Assembly: GCA_024275575.1 (NCBI GenBank)
Contig: JAJRYV010000077.1
Coordinates: forward strand, 1 to 64,000
From: a bacterium
GTDB lineage: Bacteria; Zhuqueibacterota; Zhuqueibacteria; Zhuqueibacterales; Geothermadaptataceae
Reading direction: 5' to 3'
Length of the DNA stretch: 64,000 bases
Shown: positions 14,859-25,526 of the stretch, piece by piece
Layout of the letters: each line of letters opens with the position of its first letter
Position numbering within the stretch: the stretch's first letter is position 1
Made by a program: the position numbers and the translations under genes
Notes under the pieces: generated by a model
Databases searched by the model: none
Told to the model about the DNA's origin: nothing
Seen by the model: only the letters and a program-made list of their open reading frames with translations

Positions 14859-17800
14859 CTATTCACCTCGCTTTAGTTTTTCAGGCGCGACTATTTCCAG
14901 ATCGGTTGTGGCTGTTTGAAAATTTAATATGACGTTGATTTTATATTTTCCGGCAGGAAGATAAATCTTGCCGTCTTCGGCTGTTTTGACTGTCGTTTCT
15001 TTTTTGTTAAGCTCGCTCAGCTCCATTTCTAAAATGCTTTTATTGCGCGTTTCAAAAGTCAAATCATATTCGATATAATTGAGGCCGGCAACACCATTAT
15101 ATTGCCAGTGTTTCAAAGTTTTTCCTGTGGCTGTTTGCACTTGAAGTTCGAATTCACCGGTCTCTTTTAAATAGACGACGATCTGCAGCCCGGGAACCCG
15201 GGGTTCACTCCAGGCACCGCGTTTTTTGCCCCAGTTTTTGTTAAAAGTCATCTTTTTTACCGGAAAGAGATGAATATCTTCGCCGCGAAGTTTTTTGGTG
15301 AGCTGTTGCACCTGATCAACATCAGCAATAAAAATAGAGCGTCCGTGCGTGCCAACGATTAAATCTTTATCCCGGGGATGCACGACGAGATCGTGTACCG
15401 GAACGGCGGGCAAATTTTTATACATCGCCATAAACGAGAGGCCGCCATCAAGACTGATGTAGACACCGTGGTCGGAGCCGACATACAGAATGTCGGCGTT
15501 TTTCGGGTCTTGCACAACAACGTTCAGCGGCTCGTCCGGCAGATCTGTGCCGATGTATTGCCAGGTTTTCCCGTAATCGTAGGATCTGTACAGATAGGCG
15601 GTAAAGTCATCAAAACGATAACCGTTCAGTGTCACGAAAACGACTGCTTCGTCATGCGCTGAGGCTTCCACCCGGCTGACCCACAGATGTTGCGGCAAAT
15701 CATCTGAAATTCGTTGCCATGAATAGCCGCCATCGCGGGAGACATGAATAAAACCGTCATCACTGCCCGTGTAGATCAAACCGAACTTCTTCGGTGATTC
15801 ATCGATGCTTGACAACGTGCCGTAGGGCACATCGCCGGGCAGGCCGCCACCGGTCAGATCAGCGGAAATCGGTTGCAGTTTTTCACCGTTCTCTAATGAA
15901 CGATATAATTTTTCCGCCCCGATATAGAGAATATCCTGATTGTGTGAGGAGAGTTGAACAGGTGTTTGCCAGTTGAATCGCGGCGGCCTCTCACCCAAAT
16001 CATGTTGCGGTTTTACCGAACTGCGCTTGCCGGTTTTTTTATTGATTTTATAATAATAACCAAACTGAAATCCCGTGTAAACCGTATTATTGTCACGTAG
16101 ATCGACGGCCACTTGCATGCCGTCGCCACCGAGCAGGCGATGATATGGGTAGGCACCATTAGCATGCCAGGTGACGCCGGCCTTATAGGTTGAAGGCCCG
16201 TACCAGACGCCGTTATCCTGCAATCCACCGTAGACATTGTATGGTTTTTCCATATCGACGCTGATGGCGTAAAATTGGCCGACAGGTGGATTATTGGCTT
16301 TAATCCAGTTTTTGCCGCCGTCATATGTCATATTCAAGCCGCCGTCATTTCCCAGAATGAGATGATCGGGATTTTGTGGATTGATCCACAGGGCGTGGTG
16401 ATCGACGTGCACATTATCTGCCATAAGCGCTGAAAATGTTTTACCGCCATCGGATGAGGTCAACGCCGGTACACCGAGCATATAAATTTTATTGCTGTCC
16501 CCCGGTGAAACACGAATTTGGCCAAAATAGTAGCCATAGGAATTGACGAAACCATCGATAAATTTCTCATGTGTTTTCTGCCACGAATTCCCGCCATCGC
16601 GGGAACGGTAAACCTCGCCACCGATAACCGCGGTATCGAACAAACGGCTATTGGCATTTTCCAAATAGTCGACCAGCGCTGTGGGTAATATTTCCTTTTT
16701 TTCGATGCGTGCCCGGATGCCTGCGGCCGAATATTTTTGCGGGAAACCATAATAATCGAGATATTCGGTGATTTTTTCGTCTTCAATTTTCAGGAAATCT
16801 TCGCCGGACATGGTTCTCAGTGAGTCTTTCGTTATCACCGGTTCGTCATCTTTTTTCTCTTTTGGCCGCCGTGCCTGATTATCGAGAATGGCGTAAATCA
16901 GCCGGGGGTTTTGTGGCGAGATGCACAAACCGATGCGGCCGACGCCATCACCGGTGGGGAAGCCACTCTCTTCTGTGGTCAGCAAAATCCAGTCATTGCC
17001 ACCGTCGGTTGTTTTATAAATACCCGAGGTGGTTCCACTTTCGACAAAGTTCCAGGCAAAGCGCTCGCGGTGCCAGGCTGCGGCATAAAGGATTCCCGGA
17101 TTCGCCGGATCGATGACCAAATCGATCACCCCGGTTTTATCATCGATAAACAAAACTTTTTCCCAGGTTTGTCCGCCGTCGGTCGTTTTAAAAACACCCC
17201 TTTCTTCATTTGCCGAATAAAGATGGCCGATCGCTGCAACCCAGGCAGTATTGGGATCCGCCGGATGCAACACGATACGCCCGGTATGATGCGTTTCTGC
17301 CAGTCCCACGTGTTGCCAGGTTTTACCCTTGTCCGTACTTTTGTAAATACCGGTACCGGCATAAGAAGAACGGCTGGAATTATTCTCACCGGTGCCGACC
17401 CAGATCGTTTCATCGTGGGACCAATCGACGGCGATGTCACCGATGGTCATTACAGCCTCGTTATCGAAGAGCGGTTCGAATGTGACACCATTATTGACGG
17501 TTTTCCACAAACCGCCGGAAGCATAGGCGACATAAAATTCCGTCGGGTCCTGCGGATTGACCTCGAGATCGACCACCCGGCCGCTCATGATCGTCGGGCC
17601 GATATTGCGGAATGCGACTTGCCCCACGAGCGACTTTTCACGCAGTAATTTACGCTTCTCGAAGCCCTTAAGTCTTTTTGCCGCAGTTGTAAAACCCGGT
17701 GCGGAGTCGATTACTTTTTCGATGGCTTTGTCGTTTTTATCAGCAATATCGACAGACCCGGTGCCCGGTTTTTCATTTTCATTTATTTTTTTGCAGCTGG

Positions 17801-17864
17801 AAAATACCAGCCCGACACTCAAAAAAATAACAGCAGATTTAAATAAACAGGAAATCGTTCTCAT
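14859..17864 (-). CDS. Large BNR/Asp-box (sortilin/VPS10-like) repeat lipoprotein
   Basis: A 1001-residue exported protein with a lipoprotein-type signal ending at Cys24 (VFSSC). At least nine Asp-box motifs of form S/T-x-D-x-G-x-T/S-W are spread along it (for example STDKGKTW, TTDGGQTW, SRDGGNSW, TYDGGKNW, SRDGGYSW, SYDYGKTW), the hallmark of beta-propeller blades in BNR, VPS10 and sialidase-like folds. They probably make one large or two smaller propellers. A C-terminal region of about 150 residues looks like a beta-sandwich. Many such proteins are annotated as glycosyl hydrolases, but I see no catalytic signature, so a binding or peptidase-associated role at the cell surface is equally likely. 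It stands alone, divergent from the next gene. Confidence 0.85.
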   Translation of the reverse strand: MRTISCLFKSAVIFLSVGLVFSSCKKINENEKPGTGSVDIADKNDKAIEKVIDSAPGFTTAAKRLKGFEKRKLLREKSLVGQVAFRNIGPTIMSGRVVDLEVNPQDPTEFYVAYASGGLWKTVNNGVTFEPLFDNEAVMTIGDIAVDWSHDETIWVGTGENNSSRSSYAGTGIYKSTDKGKTWQHVGLAETHHTGRIVLHPADPNTAWVAAIGHLYSANEERGVFKTTDGGQTWEKVLFIDDKTGVIDLVIDPANPGILYAAAWHRERFAWNFVESGTTSGIYKTTDGGNDWILLTTEESGFPTGDGVGRIGLCISPQNPRLIYAILDNQARRPKEKKDDEPVITKDSLRTMSGEDFLKIEDEKITEYLDYYGFPQKYSAAGIRARIEKKEILPTALVDYLENANSRLFDTAVIGGEVYRSRDGGNSWQKTHEKFIDGFVNSYGYYFGQIRVSPGDSNKIYMLGVPALTSSDGGKTFSALMADNVHVDHHALWINPQNPDHLILGNDGGLNMTYDGGKNWIKANNPPVGQFYAISVDMEKPYNVYGGLQDNGVWYGPSTYKAGVTWHANGAYPYHRLLGGDGMQVAVDLRDNNTVYTGFQFGYYYKINKKTGKRSSVKPQHDLGERPPRFNWQTPVQLSSHNQDILYIGAEKLYRSLENGEKLQPISADLTGGGLPGDVPYGTLSSIDESPKKFGLIYTGSDDGFIHVSRDGGYSWQRISDDLPQHLWVSRVEASAHDEAVVFVTLNGYRFDDFTAYLYRSYDYGKTWQYIGTDLPDEPLNVVVQDPKNADILYVGSDHGVYISLDGGLSFMAMYKNLPAVPVHDLVVHPRDKDLIVGTHGRSIFIADVDQVQQLTKKLRGEDIHLFPVKKMTFNKNWGKKRGAWSEPRVPGLQIVVYLKETGEFELQVQTATGKTLKHWQYNGVAGLNYIEYDLTFETRNKSILEMELSELNKKETTVKTAEDGKIYLPAGKYKINVILNFQTATTDLEIVAPEKLKRGE

Positions 17865-18067
17865 CGAATTTTTTCTCCATTCGAATATTTAAGAAATTTA
17901 TGCGTATATTACGATGCTGAATTTAAAAAAAACCGGCTAAAGACAAAATAAAGACTTCAAATAGATTAACACAACTTTATTCCTTTTTCGGCTGTCAGAT
18001 AAAATACAGTCTGAAAATTTCAAACAAGCAGCGACACACGGCACAGTGCCACAGCGGGAGCAGAGTG

Positions 18068-19030
18068 ATGAAAAAATTGTTCAAAGACCTCGGAATTTAT
18101 ATCGTGGTTTTCACCTCGATTGCCGGAAGTATCTGGCTTATCCGGGATTTCCAGGAAAACAGTCTCGATAGCGCCCTGCGAATAATGGGTGAAAAGCTGG
18201 CAGCGATGATTTCGGATTCCGGAGATCAAGACCTTCTTAAAGCTGCTTTCGAGCAATTTATACAGCGCATTTCGAATAATGAAGTCTCTCCTGAACAGGT
18301 TGAAAAAGTCGCCGCAAATATTCTCAATTTGAGCAACAAAGAAGTGATATTATCACGGGAGCAGGCCGAGATGATTCTCAGCTACCCCGAAGCGCCGGAA
18401 ACGGTGTTTGCAGAAAATAACCTTATCGCAATGCTGCCGGGAGGAGTTGTTGTCGCGGAAAGTCTGGTAACAGCCATTTCGTTCAAAGTGACTGATGAAC
18501 GTGATTTAAATTCAAACAATAAAAGTCCCGGCCCGGCAGCTCATCCTGAAGACTGGGAAAAAATCGGTGAACGGCTGGCCATTATCATTAAAACCAACGA
18601 TGAACTGCAAGAAATCAACAAAAAACTTCCCACAGAAAACCAAAAAATCAATTTTGTCGTACAGCATGATGGCGAAAAAGGTGTGTGTATCATTGTCGCT
18701 GATAAACCCGCAACAGAACCGACCGGGAAGGAACTGAAGGCAAAACTGCGCCGCATGCGCGATCCGGATGGGCGGGAGCTGGTGATTTGGGAGAGAAACT
18801 TCACCCGTACAATGCACCGGCAAAAACGGCGAATTATGCATGAGATGAAAATCGTGCAGGAAAATATTGCAAGGCAAAAACCGGATAGTATCGTTGGGCA
18901 TGCCCGGGGAAAAAAGCGCTGGCTGCAACTGGCGCGTGCAAAAGAACTCGAAGCGATGACGTTTGACATGAATCTGGATTCACTTAACATGAAAACTGCC
19001 AAGCAACTTGCCGACAGTTTAAACCGATAA
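18068..19030 (+). CDS. Membrane-anchored protein of unknown function
   Basis: A 320-residue protein on the plus strand. I prefer ATG 18068, preceded by GGGAGCAGAG, though GTG 18065 is in frame. Residues about 9-27 form one transmembrane segment (GIYIVVFTSIAGSIWLI), giving a short cytoplasmic N-terminus or an uncleaved anchor. The rest is charged and mostly helical. A second mildly hydrophobic patch lies near residues 120-140 (LIAMLPGGVVVAESLVTAI). The C-terminal 100 residues are rich in Arg/Lys (RTMHRQKRRIMHEMK). I recognise no family. It is divergent from the BNR lipoprotein and convergent with deoA. Confidence 0.65.
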   Translation: MKKLFKDLGIYIVVFTSIAGSIWLIRDFQENSLDSALRIMGEKLAAMISDSGDQDLLKAAFEQFIQRISNNEVSPEQVEKVAANILNLSNKEVILSREQAEMILSYPEAPETVFAENNLIAMLPGGVVVAESLVTAISFKVTDERDLNSNNKSPGPAAHPEDWEKIGERLAIIIKTNDELQEINKKLPTENQKINFVVQHDGEKGVCIIVADKPATEPTGKELKAKLRRMRDPDGRELVIWERNFTRTMHRQKRRIMHEMKIVQENIARQKPDSIVGHARGKKRWLQLARAKELEAMTFDMNLDSLNMKTAKQLADSLNR

Positions 19031-19117
19031 CCTCACCCCGATCAAATCACAGCATTCTGCAACCCTTTTCAAAATCACACACGAGTTGATTTTTATCAAT
19101 ATAGGCCAGCAAACTAA

Positions 19118-20422
19118 TTACTCGATGACATCGAGAATGACCGGCAGTGCCGCAACTTTTTCTTCACTGATTTTAAAAGCCCTGCCGGCCTCGTTTCTCA
19201 GATTCTCCGGGATTGCATGCATATTTGCGTATAGTGTGCACAATCTGTCGCCTTTTTCCACGAATTCCCCAACTTTTTTATCGAGTTTAATCCCGGCCAA
19301 GGTATCGACACCATCTTCCTTTTTTTGCCTGCCGGCGCCGAGCAGCATGCTGATTTGACCGAGTTTTCGTGCGTGTGCTTCAGCGATATATCCGTTTTTT
19401 ACAGCAAAAATTTCCGCTTTATAAGCCGGCGTGGCGTAGCGTTCCGGATGATCGATATATTGTGCCTCACCACCCTGCGCAACGACGATTTCACGGAATC
19501 GTGCCAGCGCTTCTCCCGAAGCCAGCTTGTCGCTTACCAGTTCGCGCGCTTTCGCGAGTGAATTGGTTCTGCCGGCAAGCCAGACCATATAAGCTGATAA
19601 TTCGATGGTCACGGTTTCGAGGTCCTCCGGCGCCTCACCCTGCAGCATGTGAATCGCCTCCTCGGTTTCGAACCAGTTGCCGATCGTTTTTCCGAGAGGT
19701 TGATCCATTTGCGTGAGAATCGCTACGGTTTTCAGTTTAAAATTCGCCGCCGTGCGCACAAGCGCTTCGGCCAGTTTTCGCGCATCTTCCTTTTTTTCAA
19801 AAATAGCGCCATTCCCCGCTTTGACATCGAGTATGAGCACATCGAGGTCTTCGGCGAGTTTTTTGCTTAAAATGCTGCCACAAATGAGCGGAATACTGCT
19901 GACGGTTGCCGTGGCATCGCGCAGGGCATACATTTTTTTATCTGCCGGACAAATCTCCGGCGTCTGTCCGATGAGGGCAAAATTGTATTTTTCGAGCAGT
20001 TGTAAAAACCTCTGCATCGGGATTTGTGTATTGAAACCGGGAATGGATTCGAGCTTATCGAGCGTGCCGCCGGTATGGGCGAGGCTGCGACCGGAAATCA
20101 TCGGATTCATCACATCACAGACGGCAACCAGTGGCGCGAGAATTAACGAAACTTTGTCTCCGACCCCGCCGGTACTGTGCTTGTCTGCTTTGGGCAGAGC
20201 AAACTTGTCGAGTTGCAGCGTCTCGCCGGAGTCCCGCATCAGCCGGGTGAAAGTAGCGGTTTCCTCAGCATCCATGCTCCGGAAATAGACCGTCATCAGG
20301 AAAGCGGCAATCTGATAATCGGGGATTTTTCCTGCTGTGTAGCCGCCGATGAGAAAATCGATTTCCCGTTCGCTTAATTTTTTACCGTTGCGTTTACGGG
20401 TGATAATTTCTTGTGCTGTCAT
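19118..20422 (-). CDS. deoA: Thymidine (pyrimidine-nucleoside) phosphorylase
   Basis: A 434-residue enzyme splitting thymidine or uridine with phosphate to base plus (deoxy)ribose-1-phosphate. The family phosphate and substrate loops are clear: KHSTGGVGDKVSLILAPLVA (about 84-103) and SGRSLAHTGGTLDKLESIPG (about 117-136), with ALRDATATVSSIPLI near 170. The C-terminal swivel domain is complete. GGAGG sits four bases before the ATG. It feeds deoxyribose phosphate to DeoC (3338-4300). The 5' leader is unusual: a terminator hairpin for the upstream glmM-like gene ends 17 bp before this start, leaving no room for an independent promoter in between. Confidence 0.93.
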   Translation of the reverse strand: MTAQEIITRKRNGKKLSEREIDFLIGGYTAGKIPDYQIAAFLMTVYFRSMDAEETATFTRLMRDSGETLQLDKFALPKADKHSTGGVGDKVSLILAPLVAVCDVMNPMISGRSLAHTGGTLDKLESIPGFNTQIPMQRFLQLLEKYNFALIGQTPEICPADKKMYALRDATATVSSIPLICGSILSKKLAEDLDVLILDVKAGNGAIFEKKEDARKLAEALVRTAANFKLKTVAILTQMDQPLGKTIGNWFETEEAIHMLQGEAPEDLETVTIELSAYMVWLAGRTNSLAKARELVSDKLASGEALARFREIVVAQGGEAQYIDHPERYATPAYKAEIFAVKNGYIAEAHARKLGQISMLLGAGRQKKEDGVDTLAGIKLDKKVGEFVEKGDRLCTLYANMHAIPENLRNEAGRAFKISEEKVAALPVILDVIE

Positions 20423-20438
20423 GCTGCCTCCGATTTAT

Positions 20439-20477
20439 AAAAAAAATCAGCGTCATACCGGTTATGCACGACGCTGA
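20439..20477 (-). terminator. Intrinsic terminator between the glmM-like gene and deoA
   Basis: On the minus strand TCAGCGTC and GACGCTGA (20470-20477 and 20447-20454) pair perfectly across a 15-base loop and are followed by T8 (20439-20446). A second small stem, TGCCTG/CAGGCA at 20517-20533, lies directly after the glmM stop. Because deoA starts at 20422, this terminator sits in its immediate leader. Confidence 0.8.
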
Positions 20478-20538
20478 ATATTGATATTCTCAAACAGAAC
20501 TGTGTTTTAAGTCGCTTGCCTGATCAGCAGGCATTAAA

Positions 20539-21897
20539 TTACATAGCGGCTTCCATCGTTAAAGATTTGAGCTCGGCAGCTATTTCTTCCGCTGCTGCCC
20601 GGGTTGGCGCTTCCGCCATGACCCGCAAAATCGGTTCGGTGTTCGACGCCCGTACCTGCACCCATGATTTACCGCGGATGAGTTTTAACCCATCGGTCAG
20701 GTCGAGGGTCTCATTTTTTAATTTGTTTTCAATGCTTTCGAGAATGGCTTGTGGATTCTGCTCATCTTTGAGATTGATTTTTATTTTCACCATTTCGTAT
20801 TGTGGCAGCCGTGCTTTGATTTCACCAAGTTTCTCACTTGTGCTCGAAAGGTGCTGCAAAACCAGCGCTGCACCGATGATCGCATCGCGGCCGAGATGCA
20901 AGCCCGGAACGATGATACCACCGTTGCCCTCGCCGCCGAAAACCGCACCCACTTCGCGCATGTGTTTGGTCACATTAATCTCTCCGACCCGGGTACGATC
21001 ACATTCACAGCCATATTCACGGGCAAGGTCGGGCAGGAGTTGCGAGGTTGATACATTGACGACAACTTTGCCTTGCAGATGTTTGAGAAAATAATCGCCG
21101 GTGATGCCTAAGGTGTATTCTTCACCCAGTGGTTCACCTTTTTCAGAGATGAGCGCCAGGCGGTCGGAATCCGGATCGACGACTATTCCCAGGTCTGCGC
21201 CGTGTTGCTCGACAGCCCGGCAAACAGTCGTGAGATTTTCCGGTAGAGGTTCGGGTGCACGGGCAAATCGTCCGGTGGGCTCTCCGTTTAAAACGATGCT
21301 TTCGCAACCCAGTTCTTCCAGTAATTTGGGGATGATGACACAGCCAGCGCCGTTAATACAATCCGCAACAACTTTGAATTTTCTCGCACGAATTTGCATC
21401 GGATTGATGTAGGGAAGAGACAAGACTTTTTCAATATGTTTGGCAGATGCATCGGCCAATGATTTGACGCTTCCAAGCTGATCCCAGGCTTTAAAGACAA
21501 ATTGTTTTTCATCCCTGATTTTCAATACTTTTGCGCCCTGTTCAGCATCGAGAAACAAACCGTCGGCAGCGAGCATTTTAATGCCGTTCCACATGATGGG
21601 ATTATGGCTTGCGGTGATGATGATACCACCGCCACAATCCAGTTCTTCAGTCATCATCTGCACGGTCGGCGTTGCAGCGATTCCCAAATCAATAACCTCG
21701 CAACCGACGGCAATCAGCCCGGCGACGAATGCCTTGTGCACCATTTCGCCTGAAACCCGGGCATCCCAACCGATGACGACTGGACGGCCATCGCAATAAG
21801 TGCCGAAGGCCTGTGCAAATTGCGTTACTAGCTCAGGGGACAATCCATCACCGACAATTCCTCGAATTCCGGATACACTGATCATTAATCGCGACAC
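20539..21897 (-). CDS. glmM: Phosphoglucosamine mutase / phosphohexomutase family
   Basis: An alpha-D-phosphohexomutase of 452 residues. The start is GTG at 21897, because AGGAG (21905-21909) lies seven bases upstream. The four family loops are present: catalytic phosphoserine in TASHNP, metal site DPDSDR, sugar loop GGEGNGG, and phosphate loop RASNTEPILRV. The GGEGNGG loop is the form I associate with GlmM of FCB bacteria. That enzyme converts glucosamine-6-phosphate to glucosamine-1-phosphate for cell-wall precursors. A phosphomannomutase, or a phosphopentomutase role linked to deoA, cannot be excluded. Transcription probably ends at the 20439 terminator. Confidence 0.85.
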   Translation of the reverse strand: MSRLMISVSGIRGIVGDGLSPELVTQFAQAFGTYCDGRPVVIGWDARVSGEMVHKAFVAGLIAVGCEVIDLGIAATPTVQMMTEELDCGGGIIITASHNPIMWNGIKMLAADGLFLDAEQGAKVLKIRDEKQFVFKAWDQLGSVKSLADASAKHIEKVLSLPYINPMQIRARKFKVVADCINGAGCVIIPKLLEELGCESIVLNGEPTGRFARAPEPLPENLTTVCRAVEQHGADLGIVVDPDSDRLALISEKGEPLGEEYTLGITGDYFLKHLQGKVVVNVSTSQLLPDLAREYGCECDRTRVGEINVTKHMREVGAVFGGEGNGGIIVPGLHLGRDAIIGAALVLQHLSSTSEKLGEIKARLPQYEMVKIKINLKDEQNPQAILESIENKLKNETLDLTDGLKLIRGKSWVQVRASNTEPILRVMAEAPTRAAAEEIAAELKSLTMEAAM

Positions 21898-22572
21898 GGT
21901 ACTACTCCTGCAACAAATTAAGGCAAAACTCTCGACTGTTTGAGTGTCTAAAACGACATCGTGCAAAATAAATTATTTCCGGTGCAATTGCAAGCAGTTC
22001 TGAAATTTCCATTTCTCTCATATCGCCAGGAACCCTGCTTGAGTTCACTTCTTTAAACAACCTGAATTTACAAAAAGTATTATAAAGCTGAAAACCTGTT
22101 AAGCGGAAGCGCTGTATGCCGAAAAACAAGAGATAGAGAACGGTATTTTTTCCTTCGGGTATCCCCTGGCAGGCTAACATGTGGCATGGATCCCCCGCGA
22201 GCACACCAAGGTAGAACGAGATACATCGTTTCCCTGTTTATGAATAACGAAGACCTGATGTCATTCAGATAAGTATTATATAGGAATTTTTCAGCCTGCT
22301 TTAGCAAGTTTTTTTTTAAGCCCTGTGCTTCAGCACGGGAGTGGGGGGCGGAAAATTCGTCTTAACTCAATGCCATTGAATGCAAATTGGAAAACCCCGA
22401 TTTTGCTTTTGCAAAACTAATAATCAATCGGAATGACAGGTAGTGCCGCAAATTTCTTTACCTTCATTTTCAAGACGCCAGAATAACTCGTAAAATGTGT
22501 GATCTGACGATAAAGTTTTGATTTTTAAATCAATTTTGTTTGCAGATTTAACCGGATAACCAGAATGATGAG
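21898..22572. other. Gene-free interval between glmM-like gene and hybrid kinase
   Basis: About 675 bp without a convincing gene. Short open frames here have no ribosome site or recognisable sequence. It should hold the divergent promoters of both neighbours. The one clear structure is a hairpin at 22322-22339 (stem CCTGTGC/GCACGGG with a T·G wobble, loop TTCA) after a run of nine T and followed by a G-rich stretch. It resembles REP-type palindromes more than a terminator. Confidence 0.5.
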
Positions 22573-24804
22573 ATGATAAAAGGTATAAAAAACAAGGTAT
22601 TGGAATTCCTGCAATTCTTCGTGCATCCCGATTTGCGGGATGCGACGACAATCGAGGCACGCCGGGCGATAACCGTCGTCGGTTTTATCTGCGCCATAAA
22701 CATTTATGGCCCCCTCTTCGGCCCATTGTATCAGTATCTTGGCAGTTCGGGAGCGGCATATTCAATTTATTTCAGCATGCTGGTTAGCCCTTTTGTACTC
22801 ATGCTGAATCGCTATTCAGGATCATCGGTATTACCCGGAAACCTGCTTGCATTCACGATTGACATCCTTCTTATCGCCATAGCGCTGCATACCGGTGGCC
22901 TGGCTGCCGCATCTGTTTTATGGTTTGTCATCTTGCCGATACTAGCGCTGGTAACAGCGGGGAAAACGTCAGGTTTGATCTGGTGCATCATTTCCATGCT
23001 TGAGTTTGTTGTATTCTTTTACCTGCAAAGCACAGGATATGTCTTTCAACAGGATCTGACTCCGGCAGGACTGAACATCGTCTGGTTTATATCTTATGCC
23101 GGCATCACAGCGTTAATCTATTTTCTTTCTCTGATCTATGAAGTTTTTGAAAAAATTACGCAATCAAAACTGGCCGAGCAAAATGCCTCTTTTGAACAGG
23201 CCCGGGAAAAAGCCGAATCGGCATTACGCATCAAAAGTGATTTTCTGGCGACGATGAGCCATGAAATCCGCACACCGATGAACGGTGTTATCGGCATGAT
23301 CAATATATTACTCGATACCGATCTCAACTCCAAGCAAAGGGAATATGCGGAAACGGTCAACAATTCCGCCAGTTCTCTGCTGACGATCATCAATGATATT
23401 CTCGATTTTTCTAAAATCGAAGCAGGCAAACTGGAGCTGGAAATCATCGATTTTGACCTGCGCGGGCTAATGGACGATGTGGCCGACATGCTGGCCTTGC
23501 GGGCGGAAGATAAAGGGTTAACGTTTGCCTGCTTTCTGCATCCGGAAGCCGACAGCTTTGTCAGAGGAGACCCCGGTCGCCTGCGACAGGTAATCATAAA
23601 CCTGGCAAACAACGGGATTAAATTTACTCACAAAGGTGAGGTGACGGTTTGGGCGGAAGTGGAGACCGAAAACGACGGCGAAGTGATATTTCGATTCACC
23701 GTCAGCGATACAGGCATTGGTATTCCAGAAAAATCGATCAGGAATCTATTCCAATCATTCGCTCAGGTTGATACTTCGACCACCCGAAAGTTTGGCGGTA
23801 CCGGCCTGGGTTTGGCGATTTCCCGGCAGCTTGTTGAACTGATGAACGGTTCGCTGCACGTAAAAAGTACGGAGGGAAAGGGATCGGATTTCTGGTTCAC
23901 GGTAATATTGGAAAAACAACCCGCCGATAGCCCGCACCGGCGCAAGATAAAAATCGATGCGCGTGAAAAACGAATTTTAATCGTCGACGATACGAAAATT
24001 AATCGTGATCTTTTGCGGCTGCAGCTACAATCCTGGGGTTATGCAACGAAAGAAGTTCGGAGCGGTGAAGAAGCTCTGGAAATCATGCGGGAGCAGGCGG
24101 AAAACGGTACACCCTTTGATATGTGCATTCTCGATATGAACTTGCCGAATATGAACGGTGAGGAAGTGGGCAGCGCCATCAAGCAGGATGAGAACTTGCA
24201 GGATTGCTTGCTCATCATGCTGAGCTCGATGGTTTTAAAAAGTGAAAAGAAAAATTTACGTGATTTTCTTTTCGACGCCTGCTTGACAAAACCGTTGAAA
24301 CAAAAGCATTTACACGATTGTCTGCTCGCTGTTTTTAACAACCACCGGCAAAATGATGAGTCCGCTCCACGCATTGTTTCAGAAAAAGATCTCGCTGATA
24401 TTCAACTGAAAACCACCAGAATTTTACTGGCTGAAGATAATATTATCAACCAAAAAGTGGCGCTGAAAATGCTCGAACGGCTTGGCTATCAGGCAGATTG
24501 CGTCGAAAATGGCAATGAAGTGCTGCAGGCGATTGCAGATAATCGTTACGATCTCATTCTCATGGATATGCAAATGCCGGAGATGGATGGATTACAAGCG
24601 ACGCGGGAAATCCGCTTAAAAGAAAATGAGGGGAGGCACACGCCGATCATCGCCTTGACCGCAAATGCAATGAAAGGGGATCGTGACCGCTGTATTGAAG
24701 CTGGCATGGATGACTACCTCAGCAAACCCATCGACCGCCTGCAGTTGAAAAAAATTATCGAAAAATTTGCTGCGGCTGAAGATATCGGCAATGAAACCGG
24801 ATAA
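22573..24804 (+). CDS. Hybrid sensor histidine kinase with two receiver domains
   Basis: A 743-residue membrane kinase. Residues about 33-190 carry five or six transmembrane segments with no obvious ligand domain outside. A coiled linker leads to the HisKA domain with His230 ([11 protein letters not shown]), then HATPase boxes N ([10 protein letters not shown], about 343), G1 (SDTGIGIP, 378) and G2 ([10 protein letters not shown], 408). Two receivers follow. REC1 is about 466-588 with Asp521 and Lys573. REC2 is about 615-735 with Asp665 ([11 protein letters not shown]) and a YLSKP lysine. REC1 lacks the usual DxxMPxMDG wording (DMNLPNMNG) but keeps key residues. There is no HPt domain, so the phosphate must go to a protein encoded elsewhere. 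Confidence 0.92.
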   Translation: MIKGIKNKVLEFLQFFVHPDLRDATTIEARRAITVVGFICAINIYGPLFGPLYQYLGSSGAAYSIYFSMLVSPFVLMLNRYSGSSVLPGNLLAFTIDILLIAIALHTGGLAAASVLWFVILPILALVTAGKTSGLIWCIISMLEFVVFFYLQSTGYVFQQDLTPAGLNIVWFISYAGITALIYFLSLIYEVFEKITQSKLAEQNASFEQAREKAESALRIKSDFLATMSHEIRTPMNGVIGMINILLDTDLNSKQREYAETVNNSASSLLTIINDILDFSKIEAGKLELEIIDFDLRGLMDDVADMLALRAEDKGLTFACFLHPEADSFVRGDPGRLRQVIINLANNGIKFTHKGEVTVWAEVETENDGEVIFRFTVSDTGIGIPEKSIRNLFQSFAQVDTSTTRKFGGTGLGLAISRQLVELMNGSLHVKSTEGKGSDFWFTVILEKQPADSPHRRKIKIDAREKRILIVDDTKINRDLLRLQLQSWGYATKEVRSGEEALEIMREQAENGTPFDMCILDMNLPNMNGEEVGSAIKQDENLQDCLLIMLSSMVLKSEKKNLRDFLFDACLTKPLKQKHLHDCLLAVFNNHRQNDESAPRIVSEKDLADIQLKTTRILLAEDNIINQKVALKMLERLGYQADCVENGNEVLQAIADNRYDLILMDMQMPEMDGLQATREIRLKENEGRHTPIIALTANAMKGDRDRCIEAGMDDYLSKPIDRLQLKKIIEKFAAAEDIGNETG

Positions 24805-24909
24805 AGTACGGTCAAAAACCTTTCAATTGACAGAATTATTTATATATTAGCCATGCTCAGCAGTCATCGCTGAAGAGTCGATATTTTCAATCAAAAACAT
24901 CGAAAGCAA

Positions 24910-25524
24910 ATGTCTGAACAGCAACAAAATCTTCCCGAAAAACGAGTCACTGAAATTATTATTAAAATGCCTGAGATTTTTTACTCCAGTGCAACAGGCC
25001 GGATGTTTGAAAAATGTATGGTATGTGAACGGGATTTGTTTGCAGCTTCCATCCCTTATTTCATCGAAAAGGCGATCAAGAATTATAAAAACATCACGGC
25101 GACAGACACCCTTTTCGAATACGTCATGTGCGAGGACTGCTATTTTGAAGCCCTGAAGATGTACTCGGCTGAATCCCGGCAGCGCATCGAAAACTATTAC
25201 GAAACGCGTGTGGACTTGCAGGCGCGACATAATTTGCTGCTGCAAAATACGGATGAGGACATCTCCCGCTGGATCGACCGCTGTTTTGTTAAAAACAAGC
25301 AACGCACGGAATGTGATGAATATCAAATTTTTTGCGAATGTGTGGGCAGAAAAGCAGTTCTCTCATTTAGTCCCATCATGATATGTGACGAAGTCGCCGC
25401 AGATTTGATCAAATTATTAAGCGACAAAACGAAAGACGATATCGGCCGATTTAAAGAGCAGTATTTCGATTTACCCCCGGAATTGAAAATCAACCCGAAA
25501 CAACCAGAGATTTTATTATTTTGA
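24910..25524 (+). CDS. Unknown protein with paired CxxC motifs, coupled to metH
   Basis: A 204-residue soluble protein without signal peptide or membrane segments. [10 protein letters not shown] near residue 37 and MCEDCYFE near residue 78 give two CxxC pairs that could bind one zinc ion, and further cysteines occur near 125-142 ([17 protein letters not shown]). I do not recognise the family. Its TGA at 25522-25524 lies two bases before the metH ATG at 25527 and overlaps an in-frame TTG at 25521, so the two are co-transcribed and probably translationally coupled. That suggests, without proof, a link to methionine synthase. Confidence 0.75.
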   Translation: MSEQQQNLPEKRVTEIIIKMPEIFYSSATGRMFEKCMVCERDLFAASIPYFIEKAIKNYKNITATDTLFEYVMCEDCYFEALKMYSAESRQRIENYYETRVDLQARHNLLLQNTDEDISRWIDRCFVKNKQRTECDEYQIFCECVGRKAVLSFSPIMICDEVAADLIKLLSDKTKDDIGRFKEQYFDLPPELKINPKQPEILLF

Positions 25525-25526
25525 AG

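Noticed and set aside
22321-22340. Intrinsic terminator near the hybrid kinase
   Set aside because: The hairpin lacks a downstream T-tract in either direction. The nine T lie on the wrong side for plus-strand termination.
24805-25526. Cobalamin riboswitch before metH
   Set aside because: The leader is mostly occupied by the 204-residue gene. The 105-bp gap before it shows no B12-box.
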